Under the pieces are notes generated by a model. That model was not told the DNA's origin. It was given only the letters and a program-made list of their open reading frames with translations, and did no database searches. This document shows, piece after piece, positions 6,527 through 13,876 of a stretch of DNA of 13,876 nt; within the stretch, counting starts at the first letter, position 1; each line of letters opens with the position of its first letter. The stretch is from an uncultured Chthoniobacterales bacterium (GTDB taxonomy: Bacteria; Verrucomicrobiota; Verrucomicrobiae; Chthoniobacterales; UBA10450), in the NCBI GenBank assembly GCA_955652855.1, contig CATPCN010000010.1, forward strand, positions 1-13,876, in the 5' to 3' direction. The position numbers and the translations under genes were made by a program.

Positions 6527-7067
6527 GCTGCCGAATCCTTGGAAAGGAAGCACCAACGGAGACCGAGCTCTCCTCCGTAAGAATTGTATTCGCTCAAATC
6601 GGTGACGAACGGGAAATTAAACACGATAAAGCTCGCCCCGCTGCCGTAGATCGTATCGGAGGCGGCGTGCGCATACTTGAACATTCCAAAGACTTCGAGA
6701 TGACGCGTAAGAACGTAACCGAGCCGAAAAATGGGCGGCCGGTCCGATGTAGTTCGCTGTCGTTTTGATCCAAGGTCGATTCGTAACGCACGCCGGCGTC
6801 CAGGCCGACCGCTAAGTGACATGTAATAGGGATTTCGACACCAAGCAGGACCGAGCCAGTCCACACCCACGAGTCGTCGTAGAAAGGACCATCGAGTAGG
6901 GTAAATTGTGTGCTGAAAATCTCCGACGTGGTGTGGATATTAATGCTGTCAACATGCGTGGCCCCGCCGCCGATGGAGATGTAAGGGCGGACATGCGCTT
7001 CCTCGTTCAACTTCGCCAATTCCATCAACAACGATGCGGGCGACCGCTTGTACTGCCCGGTGACAGT
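6527..7067 (-). pseudogene. Broken outer-membrane beta-barrel protein gene
   Basis: Two minus-strand frames together encode the C-terminal part of an outer-membrane barrel. The first (from about 7067 to 6735) has alternating strands such as VRPYISIGGGATHV, VWTGSVLLGVEIP and HLAVGLDAGVRYES. The second (about 6735 to 6530) continues with FRLGYVLTRHLEVFGMFKYA and ends near ELGLRWCF, an aromatic C-terminal strand typical of barrels. The frames must join by a one-base shift at or near the A5 run at 6727-6731. Upstream there is a TAA at 7068-7070 and no signal peptide, so the N-terminus is missing as well. Possible TTG/ATG starts at 7031-7023 would lack an export signal. A single sequencing error could explain the shift but not the lost start. 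The gene faces the dciA remnant tail to tail. Confidence 0.7.
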
Positions 7068-7118
7068 TTACGCCAAGTTCCGGTTCTAGAACACAGGCCC
7101 GTCACAAAAGTTCTGATC

Positions 7119-7148
7119 AACAGGCCCGCTTCAACAAGCGGGCCTGTT
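7119..7148. terminator. Perfect 13 bp hairpin, probable terminator
   Basis: AACAGGCCCGCTT (7119-7131) and AAGCGGGCCTGTT (7136-7148) form a perfect stem with a CAAC loop. The plus-strand tail is only TTTGG, which is weak for an intrinsic terminator. On the minus strand there is no T-run at all next to the stem. It lies between the dead region and folB, so it would shield folB from read-through. A partial copy of the left arm (ACAGGCCCG) occurs at 7093-7101. Confidence 0.55.
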
Positions 7149-7206
7149 TGGCATTCGGCGTTCGGCTCGTGTTGCGAAATTCGTTCGGCGTGCAAGTGCT
7201 AGAAGC

Positions 7207-7584
7207 GTGGAACCATCGTTAACACCGGCAGATTTGATCCACATCGAGCAACTCGAGCTTTCCGCCCGGATCGGCGTCACCGAAACGGAGCGCGGCCGAC
7301 CGCAGCGCCTGACCGTTTCGCTGACAATCTGGCCGCGCAATCCACTTGTCGATCTTGGCGACGATGTTCAGAACACGATCAATTATTCCGAAATTTGTGC
7401 GGAGGTGAAAGGACTCGTTGGCGCTCGCGCCGATAAATTGATCGAAACTTTGGCCAATCATATCGCAACACATCTGCTCGGCGCTTTTCCAATTCGAAAA
7501 ATCCGCGTCGAGCTGCGCAAATACATTTTGCGCGATGTAGAATATGTTTCTGTTGCGATCATGCGTGAACAGGAAATGAGCTGA
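7207..7584 (+). CDS. folB: Dihydroneopterin aldolase FolB
   Basis: FolB converts 7,8-dihydroneopterin to 6-hydroxymethyl-7,8-dihydropterin and glycolaldehyde in folate synthesis. The 125-residue length is normal. Family features are the IGVTETERGRPQ turn, where Glu28 matches the substrate-binding Glu, and Tyr60 in INYSEI. The helix KLIETLANHIATHLL and the C-terminal strand VELRKYILRDVEYVSV follow, with Lys105 at the place of the catalytic lysine. The start is GTG at 7207; the only purine-rich sequence before it is a weak AGAAG. The stop overlaps the argH start by one base (TGATG), so translation is coupled. A strong hairpin lies just upstream, and I could not pick out a convincing promoter between them. 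Confidence 0.92.
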   Translation: MEPSLTPADLIHIEQLELSARIGVTETERGRPQRLTVSLTIWPRNPLVDLGDDVQNTINYSEICAEVKGLVGARADKLIETLANHIATHLLGAFPIRKIRVELRKYILRDVEYVSVAIMREQEMS

Positions 7585-8957
7585 TGCGAAGCGGACGATT
7601 CACTGAGGGACTGAATGCCTTGGCGCAACGATACGCCGAATCGGTCTCGTTCGATTGGCGCCTGTATCGACATGACATCGCCGGCTCCATCGCGCATGCC
7701 ACCGCGCTCAAGAAAGCCGGAATCATAACCGCGGACGAGCGCGACAAGATCGACAATGGACTGCGCGAGATCGAAAACGAGATCGCGGCCAGCAAGTTTC
7801 ATTGGGACCAGGCGCTCGAAGACGTCCATATGAACATCGAAGCGGAGTTAACGAAACGAATCGGCGACGCCGGTCGCAAATTGCACACCGCGCGCAGTCG
7901 CAACGATCAAATCGCGCTCGATCTTCGGCTTTATGTGAAGGCGGAGGTTGCTGAAATCTCGCTGCGCTTAAAAAAATTCCAGATCGCAGTGCTCAATCTC
8001 GCTGAGAAAAATGTCGATGTTGTCATGCCGGGCTACACGCATTTGCAACGCGCCCAGCCGATTTTCTTTGCTCATTACCTCCTCGCGCAAATCGAAAGCT
8101 TCGAACGGGATCACGACCGGCTGCGCGACTGCGCACGACGCGCCGACGTTCTCCCTCTCGGTTCCGGCGCGCTCGCTGGGTCGACAATTGTGCTCGATCG
8201 CGAACTGATCGCGCGCGCGCTGGGCTTCTCCGCGATCAGCCAGAACAGTCTCGACGCCGTGAGCGATCGCGATTTCGTCTGCGAATTTCTTTTTTGCCTC
8301 GCGCTTATCGGGATGCATCTCTCGCGCTTGAGCGAAGATCTCATTCTCTGGAGCACGAGCGAATTTGGTTTTGTCAGTTTCAGCGACACCTTCTCCACTG
8401 GTTCCAGTTTGATGCCGCAAAAGAAAAATCCGGACATGGCGGAATTGACCCGCGGCAAGACCGGACGGCTCTACGGAAATTTATTGGCGATCTTAACGAC
8501 GTTGAAAGGGCTGCCCTCTTCTTACAATCGCGACTTGCAGGAAGACAAGGAGGCGCTTTTCGATTCCGTCGATACGGTTCGCGCCGCTCTCGAAGTTTTT
8601 TCGGCGATGCTTTCGGAATTGCAAATCAATGCGGCGCGGATGGAAGACGCCTCGAGCGATCCGAGTCTGTTGGCCACAGACGTCGCCGAGTATCTCGTGA
8701 AAAAAGGGTTGCCGTTTCGCGAGGCGCACGAGGTCGTGGGAAAACTAGTCGCGCGTGCTTCGGAGAAAAAAATCGCGCTCAATAATGTGTCACTTCTCGA
8801 GATGCAGGAAATATCGCCTCTGTTTGAGGCCGATGTCGCGTCGATTTTCGATGCGCGTCGTTCGCTCGAAAGGCGAAGTGGAGTCGGCGCACCTTCGCCC
8901 CAGAATATCTCCAAACAACTCGCGCGCTGCCGCGCCCGCCTGGCGGACACGTGCTAA
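7584..8957 (+). CDS. argH: Argininosuccinate lyase ArgH
   Basis: ArgH splits argininosuccinate into arginine and fumarate, the last step of arginine synthesis, in the cytoplasm as a homotetramer. The 457-residue product is full length. Family marks include the start GRFTEGLN, HTARSRNDQIALDLRLY near residues 95-111, GYTHLQRAQP with the conserved His153, and the fumarase/lyase signature GSSLMPQKKNPD at about 273-284, carrying the catalytic serine loop. It overlaps folB by one base and is followed after 38 bases by a Nudix gene. No other arginine gene is in the window. Confidence 0.97.
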   Translation: MRSGRFTEGLNALAQRYAESVSFDWRLYRHDIAGSIAHATALKKAGIITADERDKIDNGLREIENEIAASKFHWDQALEDVHMNIEAELTKRIGDAGRKLHTARSRNDQIALDLRLYVKAEVAEISLRLKKFQIAVLNLAEKNVDVVMPGYTHLQRAQPIFFAHYLLAQIESFERDHDRLRDCARRADVLPLGSGALAGSTIVLDRELIARALGFSAISQNSLDAVSDRDFVCEFLFCLALIGMHLSRLSEDLILWSTSEFGFVSFSDTFSTGSSLMPQKKNPDMAELTRGKTGRLYGNLLAILTTLKGLPSSYNRDLQEDKEALFDSVDTVRAALEVFSAMLSELQINAARMEDASSDPSLLATDVAEYLVKKGLPFREAHEVVGKLVARASEKKIALNNVSLLEMQEISPLFEADVASIFDARRSLERRSGVGAPSPQNISKQLARCRARLADTC

Positions 8958-8995
8958 AGATTCGCTTTTCCTTTTTCCACCAATAATCTTCCGGC

Positions 8996-9607
8996 GTGAA
9001 ACGGAGTCACGTCGTCCAGGACCGCGACGGTTGGGAGACGCTTTCCCGCGAAACGCATTTTGCGGATTCGCATGTCGATGTTGTAACCGAGGAAGTGCGT
9101 GCGCCGGCAAAATCGCAGCCGCGTAAATGGACGATCGTGCATCGTAAAGCCGCGGTCGTAATCGCGCCCATGACCCGGGACGGAAAGTTGATTTTAATTC
9201 AACAGGAGCGGATTCCGATTCGTCAAAAGATTTGGGAAGCGCCCGCCGGACAGATCGACGACATTGTTGATCCAACGCTTTCCGAGATCGAAGCGGTCGC
9301 GTTGCGCGAAATGCGCGAGGAAACTGGCTTTGAGCTTAGCTCCGACGGCGAACTCATCTCGCTCGGTCATTATTTTTCTTCACCCGGTTTTACCGATGAA
9401 CGCGGCTACCTTTTTCTCGCCCGGCCCGTGCAGAGAAGCGCTTCCGGACATGCGCATGATGAATCGGAATCCATTCTCGATTGTCGATCTTTCAGAGCGC
9501 AAGAGTTGGGTCGCATGATCGCGGCGAATGAAATCCGGGATGCGAACACGCTGAGCATCTGCGCGCGACTGGTCGCGCGCGGTTTCCTTTCTCTCGACCT
9601 TCACTGA
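8996..9607 (+). CDS. Nudix hydrolase, ADP-ribose pyrophosphatase-like
   Basis: The 203-residue product resembles ADP-ribose pyrophosphatases (NudF type), which cut ADP-ribose to AMP and ribose 5-phosphate. Family features are a strand-rich N-terminal part, the central WEAPAGQID leading into the Nudix box, and the downstream FSSPGFTDERGYLFLA loop typical of this group. The catalytic REMREETGF is intact at residues 104-112. Between the box's first Gly (85) and Arg104 there are 18 residues instead of the usual 13, so the first box glutamate is displaced. The start is taken as GTG 8996, with no good ribosome binding site; the next in-frame ATG would cut into the fold. It sits between argH and tatC, nine bases before the latter. 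The exact substrate cannot be told. Confidence 0.85.
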   Translation: MKRSHVVQDRDGWETLSRETHFADSHVDVVTEEVRAPAKSQPRKWTIVHRKAAVVIAPMTRDGKLILIQQERIPIRQKIWEAPAGQIDDIVDPTLSEIEAVALREMREETGFELSSDGELISLGHYFSSPGFTDERGYLFLARPVQRSASGHAHDESESILDCRSFRAQELGRMIAANEIRDANTLSICARLVARGFLSLDLH

Positions 9608-9616
9608 CGTTTTCGC

Positions 9617-10393
9617 ATGGCGCGGCGAGACATTTTCAAATTTCGAGAGCCCGGCGAAACGTCCAAACCGTTTCTCGAACATCTCGAAGACCTGCGTTGG
9701 ACGATCGTGAAAATGGCGATCACCCTCGTCATCGCGATGATGATCTGCTTCGCCTTTCGTTCTACGCTCGTCCAAATCCTGCAACGGCCGCTGCACGAAG
9801 TCGGTCAGACGGGCGGCGCATTGCGCGCGCTCGGCGTGACCGATTCGATTACGATCTCATTCCATCTCGCCTTTTATGCCGGGATCGTCCTGTCGTTTCC
9901 GCTCCTGCTCTATTTTATCGCCGAATTCGTTCTGCCCGCGCTCACTGCCATGGAGAAGCGATTCGTTCTGCCCGCGATTCTGGTCAGCTTCGCGCTCTTT
10001 CTCTTCGGCGTGATCGTTTGTTACCTATGGTTGTTGCCGAAAACGATTCTCTTTTTCTTTCGTGACACCGAATCGCTCGGTTGGTCCCCAACGTGGACCG
10101 TGCAGGAATATTATTCGTTCGTGACCCGATTCACGATCGGGTTTGGCCTTACGTTTGAGCTTCCGGTCGTCGTTCTGGCGCTCGTTCGATTCGGACTTGT
10201 GACTTACAGGTTCATGGCGCGCACCCGACCCTACGCCATCGTCCTTATTTTTATTGTCGCCTCGATCATTACGCCGACACCGGACATCTTGACTTTGATC
10301 GCAATGGGACTGCCGATGTGTCTTCTCTACGAAAGTTGCATCTGGATCGCGTGGTTCATGCAGCGGCGCATCGCAAACGCGAAAGCCGACTAA
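9617..10393 (+). CDS. tatC: Sec-independent translocase subunit TatC
   Basis: TatC is the receptor of the twin-arginine pathway. It binds RR signal peptides and, with TatA/TatB proteins, moves folded proteins across the inner membrane. The 258-residue product has the expected six membrane helices. Its N-terminal signature PFLEHLEDLRWTIVK (residues 18-32) includes the signal-peptide-binding acidic residues. The late motif ITPTPDILTLIAMGLPM followed by LLYE is also characteristic. No tatA or tatB gene is in this window. It starts nine bases after the Nudix gene and ends seven bases before the prepilin peptidase, so co-transcription is likely. Confidence 0.96.
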   Translation: MARRDIFKFREPGETSKPFLEHLEDLRWTIVKMAITLVIAMMICFAFRSTLVQILQRPLHEVGQTGGALRALGVTDSITISFHLAFYAGIVLSFPLLLYFIAEFVLPALTAMEKRFVLPAILVSFALFLFGVIVCYLWLLPKTILFFFRDTESLGWSPTWTVQEYYSFVTRFTIGFGLTFELPVVVLALVRFGLVTYRFMARTRPYAIVLIFIVASIITPTPDILTLIAMGLPMCLLYESCIWIAWFMQRRIANAKAD

Positions 10394-10400
10394 ATTCCCC

Positions 10401-11501
10401 GTGGAGACTTCACTCGCTGGTTACGAACTTATTTTCCGCGTCTTCGCCTTCGTATTGGGCGTGGCCACCGGTTCATTCTTGAGCGTCTGCATTTATCGGT
10501 TGCCACGCGATCTTTCGATCAATCAACCACGTCGATCTTTTTGTCCGTCGTGCCAGAAACAGATTCCGTGGCACCAAAATCTTCCGCTGATCAGCTGGTT
10601 GTATTTACGCGGCCGTTGCGCTTTCTGCGGAAGTCGTATTGCGTTTCGCTATTTCGCGGTCGAATTGCTCACCGCTCTCCTCTTTCTCGCGGTTTGGATC
10701 AGTTTTCCTTGGGACATCGCCATCGCTTACTGGATTTTTGCTTCGTTGCTCATTGTCGCAACGTTTGTCGACTTCGAACACTTCATCATTCCCGACGAGA
10801 TCACGCTCGGTGGAACAGCCGCGGGCGTGATCGCGAGTTTTATTTTACCCGCTCTCATGTCTACCCCCGGTCGATGGGTTGCCGTGTTTATGTCGATCTT
10901 GTCCGCGCTGCTCGGTTACGGATTTCTCCTGATCGTGCTCGAAGCAGGCAAGCTCGCTTTCGGTAAGAAAAATATTCGCCTCAAAGGGCCCACGCCTTTT
11001 ACCTGGACTCGGCGCGGCGACGATGCCGATTTCGCGGTGGGCGATGAGCGTGGGACGTGGAGCGATTATTTCGCGCGCGAAAAAGATTTGATGTTGCTGC
11101 ACTGCAACGAGGCGAAGATCGACAATCGGATCTGCGGCGATGTCACGCTGAAATTCCACTACAACCGTGTCTCGATCAGCGGCGAAGAAATCGCGCTCGA
11201 CACGCTTCAGGAGATTTCGGGCGTCGTGCGCGAGCTGCAAATTCCCCGCGAAGCGATGGGCCGCGGCGATTTGAAATTTCTCGCTGCGATCGGTGCCTTC
11301 CTCGGTTGGCGCGCCGTACTCTTCAGCATTTTTGCCGGCTCTCTTCTGGGTTCATTGATTGGATTGATGACGCTTCTAATTGGCAAGCGCGTCTGGTCGG
11401 CGAAACTGCCCTTTGGTCCTTATCTCGCGTTCGGCGCACTCGTCTGGATGTTTTTCGGCGCCAGTTTTTTTTCCTGGTATCTCGGTCTGCTTAACCGGTA
11501 G
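10401..11501 (+). CDS. Type IV prepilin peptidase (A24 family), with extra domain
   Basis: This membrane aspartic peptidase cleaves and N-methylates prepilins for type IV pili or type II secretion. It starts at GTG 10401. Visible features are FLSVCIYRLP at residues 26-35 after the first helix and a four-Cys zinc motif (Cys48, Cys51, Cys73, Cys76). The first catalytic aspartate is at 124 (VDFEHFIIPD) and the second at 290 within GRGDLKF. At 366 residues it is longer than the usual 250-290. The surplus is a soluble segment at about residues 185-283 with charged helices and strands, placed before the second catalytic motif. No pilin gene is nearby. The 3' end overlaps the convergent alpha-E gene by 11 bases. 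Confidence 0.93.
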   Translation: METSLAGYELIFRVFAFVLGVATGSFLSVCIYRLPRDLSINQPRRSFCPSCQKQIPWHQNLPLISWLYLRGRCAFCGSRIAFRYFAVELLTALLFLAVWISFPWDIAIAYWIFASLLIVATFVDFEHFIIPDEITLGGTAAGVIASFILPALMSTPGRWVAVFMSILSALLGYGFLLIVLEAGKLAFGKKNIRLKGPTPFTWTRRGDDADFAVGDERGTWSDYFAREKDLMLLHCNEAKIDNRICGDVTLKFHYNRVSISGEEIALDTLQEISGVVRELQIPREAMGRGDLKFLAAIGAFLGWRAVLFSIFAGSLLGSLIGLMTLLIGKRVWSAKLPFGPYLAFGALVWMFFGASFFSWYLGLLNR

Positions 11502-12474
11502 GCGCCGCTTCCAGCGCACGGTCCACGCAGTAACTCGCGTGCATTGCGTCGCTGATTTCCACGAGGCGCTCTTGAATCGTCTCCAGGTATTGGTGGAGAC
11601 CGAATTCAAAAATATCGCGGATCGTGATGTAATCGAGATCGGATCGAAGCCGCCCCGAAAGTCGCTCGACTTCGTTTGCGTAATGCGTTTCGCTCGATCC
11701 TGAGATCCGATGTAACGCGCTGTCGAGCGAATCGACACTAAACCGGATCGAGCGCGGAAAATCGGAGTGTGTCATAATAAATTCCGCGACCTTCCACGGC
11801 GCGACTTGATCGACATAAATTTTTCGGTAGGCCTCGAGCGCGCTGCACGATTTCAAAACTGCCATCCATTGGATCGTGTCCAAATTGCCACCGACCTTTT
11901 CACCGGTCGGAAGGAGAATGTGATATTTAACGTCGAGAATGCGTGAGGTGCAATCGGCGCGCTCGAGCAGTCGGCCGATGCGAATGAAATCCCAGCCTTC
12001 GCCGTGCGTCATGGTCGCATCGGTGATTCCCTGGAAAAGATGCGAGCCGATGATGATGCGTTTAAAAAATTCGAATGGAGTCGAACGCAGTAATTTTTTC
12101 GCAGCATCCCCTTTTACGAAAAGATACATGCTGTTGATCTGCTCCCACATTTCACTCGTGATTTGCTCGCGGGTGGTGCGGGCGTTCTCGCGAGCCAGGG
12201 ACAAACAGGAAAGGATCGAGTTCGGATTTTTCTTCTGCAGGCTCACGAAATCGATCGTCGCTTTTCCATCGAGTGTTTCGTAAAGCGAAGCGAAGAGCTC
12301 GTTCTCCTCGAGCGAGCTGATGATCGGATTCCATTGCTGCGAAGTATCCGCCTCGCGCAGGTTCGCCAGATCGAGCAACAACTGCAGATTCACATCGGCG
12401 ATGCGTGCATTATTTTCCGCGCGCTCGATGTAACGGCTCATCCAATACAAGGAATCTGCAACGCGACTTAGCAT
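11491..12474 (-). CDS. Alpha-E domain protein (DUF403)
   Basis: This 327-residue, almost wholly alpha-helical protein belongs to the alpha-E family. The family start MLSRVADSLYWMSRYIERAEN is clear, followed by conserved helices including ARENARTTREQITSEMWEQIN and FIRIGRLLERADCTSRILD. Alpha-E proteins are found next to circularly permuted ATP-grasp proteins and transglutaminase-like peptidases. Published genomic analyses predicted these neighbourhoods to be peptide-ligating or peptide-modifying systems, but the biochemical role is unproven. Here the ATP-grasp gene ends five bases upstream, so the pair forms an operon. The ATG at 12474 is the natural start. Confidence 0.92.
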   Translation of the reverse strand: MLSRVADSLYWMSRYIERAENNARIADVNLQLLLDLANLREADTSQQWNPIISSLEENELFASLYETLDGKATIDFVSLQKKNPNSILSCLSLARENARTTREQITSEMWEQINSMYLFVKGDAAKKLLRSTPFEFFKRIIIGSHLFQGITDATMTHGEGWDFIRIGRLLERADCTSRILDVKYHILLPTGEKVGGNLDTIQWMAVLKSCSALEAYRKIYVDQVAPWKVAEFIMTHSDFPRSIRFSVDSLDSALHRISGSSETHYANEVERLSGRLRSDLDYITIRDIFEFGLHQYLETIQERLVEISDAMHASYCVDRALEAAPTG

Positions 12475-12479
12475 TGGTT

Positions 12480-13876
12480 CTAAGGTTCGGCCTTAGGCAT
12501 CTCTTCGCCGTCGATGATCCACGTGTCTTTGCTTCCTCCCCCTTGGGACGAATTGACGACCAGCGAACCGGAGCGCAGCGCCACGCGGGTGAGGCCTCCC
12601 GGAATGATTGTAACCTTTTCGCCGTACAAAATGTAGGGCCGCAAATCCAGGTGACGGCCTTGCATTGTGTTCTCGCAAAAGGCGGGCGCACGCGAAAGCG
12701 GGATGACTGGCTGCGCGATATAGTTGCGCGGATCTTTGCGGATTTTTTCGCGGAAACGTTCGCGCTCGGCTTTCGTCGACTTCGGGCCGATCAGCATTCC
12801 GTAGCCACCGCTCTCGTTGGCCGCTTTCACAACCAGCTCCGAAATATGTTCGAGAATAAACGTGAGATCTTCTTTTTCCGCCGCGAGATAAGTCGGCACA
12901 TTCGGCAAGATCGGATCCTGGCTCAGATAATATCGGATCATTTTCGGAACATAATAGTAAACGACTTTGTCATCGGCCACGCCGGTGCCGATCGAGTTCG
13001 CGATGCTAATGTTTCCTTGCCGATACGCGTCCACAAGACCGCGCACGCCAAGGCCGGAATCCTTTCGAAAAACGAGCGGATCGAGAAAATCGTCATTGAT
13101 CCGCCGGTAGATTACATCCACCGGCTTGAGGCCTTTGGTCGTGCGCATGAAAACTTTGCCATCCTGCGCCACGAGGTCGCGACCTTCCACGATCTCAATT
13201 CCCATCGAGCGAGCCAGAAACGAATGCTCGAAATACGCGGAGTTATAAACGCCCGGCGTAAGCAGCACGACGGTAGGTTCTGCTTTATCGCGTGGCGCGA
13301 TAAAACGAAGCACGTTCAAAAGCTCCTGGCTGTAATCTTCGACCGGTCGGACGCGATATCGCCCGAGCAAATTCGGAAACACGCGCTTCATCGTTTGTCG
13401 ATTCTCGAGCACGTAAGAAACTCCGGAAGGACAACGTGCGTTATCTTCGAGCACGAGATAATTGCCCTCCTTGTCGCGCACGAGATCGGTCCCGCAAATG
13501 TGGATGTAAATGTTGCGCGGCACATCGAAGTGCATGAACTCGGGTCGAAAATGCGCCGCTTCCCAAACGATCTTTTTCGGAATGACGTTGTCGCGCAGAA
13601 TGCTTTGCCCGTGATAAACGTCATGCAGAAATAAATTCAACGCCGTGATTCGTTGAACGAGCCCGCGCTCGATCAAATCCCACTCTTCCGCGGGAATAAT
13701 TCGCGGCACGAGATCGAACGGGAAAATTCGCTCAGTCCCCTGTTGATCGTCGTAAACGGTGAAAGTGATGCCGCGGCTAAGGGATGTCGATGCGGCGAGC
13801 GAGCGCTTTCGTTCGAATTCTTCCCGCTCCATTTCGTTAAAGCGCGAAAGCAATTTAGCGTAATGAGGACGCGCAA
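12480..13876 (-). CDS. Circularly permuted type 2 ATP-grasp protein (5' end outside window)
   Basis: About 464 residues are visible; the frame continues past the right edge. The segment [11 protein letters not shown], just before the apparent TTG start at 13853, matches the family N-terminus, so the true start lies beyond the window. Family motifs are [59 protein letters not shown] and the C-terminal [17 protein letters not shown]. These are the nucleotide- and metal-binding elements of the DUF404/DUF407 ATP-grasp group, predicted to form amide or peptide bonds. It is transcribed with the alpha-E gene. The acceptor and donor substrates are unknown. A transglutaminase-like gene, common in this context, is not in the window. 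Confidence 0.94.
   Translation of the reverse strand, partial: ARPHYAKLLSRFNEMEREEFERKRSLAASTSLSRGITFTVYDDQQGTERIFPFDLVPRIIPAEEWDLIERGLVQRITALNLFLHDVYHGQSILRDNVIPKKIVWEAAHFRPEFMHFDVPRNIYIHICGTDLVRDKEGNYLVLEDNARCPSGVSYVLENRQTMKRVFPNLLGRYRVRPVEDYSQELLNVLRFIAPRDKAEPTVVLLTPGVYNSAYFEHSFLARSMGIEIVEGRDLVAQDGKVFMRTTKGLKPVDVIYRRINDDFLDPLVFRKDSGLGVRGLVDAYRQGNISIANSIGTGVADDKVVYYYVPKMIRYYLSQDPILPNVPTYLAAEKEDLTFILEHISELVVKAANESGGYGMLIGPKSTKAERERFREKIRKDPRNYIAQPVIPLSRAPAFCENTMQGRHLDLRPYILYGEKVTIIPGGLTRVALRSGSLVVNSSQGGGSKDTWIIDGEEMPKAEP

Noticed and set aside
7031..7120. Possible tRNA fragment as an integration site
   Set aside because: A T-loop-like GGTTCTAGAAC is present, but no acceptor stem or other arms can be formed.
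7148..7166. Possible sigma-54 promoter before folB (TTGGCA...)
   Set aside because: The GG and GC pairs are not at the required 10-base spacing, and no good -10 box for sigma-70 follows either.
12405..13634. A 409-codon plus-strand open frame
   Set aside because: It is antisense to the ATP-grasp and alpha-E genes, whose motifs are unmistakable; it is Arg/His-rich with no family features.
1..13876. CRISPR arrays, transposases, integrases, rRNA or tRNA genes
   Set aside because: I looked on both strands and saw no regular spaced repeats, mobile-element enzymes or structural RNA genes.

Overview
This is a 13.9 kb piece of bacterial chromosome, moderately GC-rich and densely coded. The gene families and some remembered family resemblances suggest a soil-type Verrucomicrobiota, for example a Chthoniobacterales/Udaeobacter-like lineage. 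These include a sigma-54 gene next to a DUF721/DciA gene, a long prepilin peptidase with a 4-Cys motif, and a FlgO/TolB-like membrane protein with TPRs. That placement is inference; there is no rRNA in the window. I found no tRNA, CRISPR array, transposase or integrase.

Layout from left to right. (1) Positions 1-2167 are core: the start of a secreted protein gene leaving the window on the minus strand, then rpoN (sigma-54) and dciA (DUF721, DnaB-helicase loader family) on the plus strand. (2) Positions 2168-6401 look accessory: a small exported protein of unknown function, a two-gene unit of a membrane-anchored protein plus an HTTM (gamma-carboxylase-like) membrane protein, and a large membrane protein with a FlgO/TolB-like domain and TPRs. 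(3) Positions 6398-7206 are a graveyard: a second, decayed copy of the last 43 codons of dciA, facing a broken outer-membrane beta-barrel gene, then a strong hairpin. (4) Positions 7207-11501 are core again: folB, argH, a Nudix hydrolase, tatC and a prepilin peptidase, closely spaced on the plus strand and probably co-transcribed. (5) Positions 11491-13876 hold a two-gene minus-strand unit of an alpha-E (DUF403) protein and a circularly permuted type 2 ATP-grasp (DUF404/407), converging on the prepilin peptidase with an 11 bp tail overlap.

The most interesting observation is structural. The accessory block is bracketed by the intact dciA 3' end and a second dciA 3' end, including a 22 bp exact direct repeat, with both copies ending at the stop codon. 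This is the pattern left when an element enters the 3' end of a gene and restores it, although no integrase is visible and the two copies have diverged (about 69% nucleotide identity over 129 positions by my hand count). If this reading is right, the ancestral order was rpoN-dciA facing a beta-barrel gene, followed by folB-argH.

The second candidate is the gene pair at 2702-4251, which may be a bacterial membrane-carboxylase-like module with a periplasmic partner. Everything else is recognisable housekeeping, with a few family-level oddities: a roughly 100-residue insertion in the prepilin peptidase, a lengthened Nudix box, and a dispersed-repeat-like sequence that may supply the dciA start codon.
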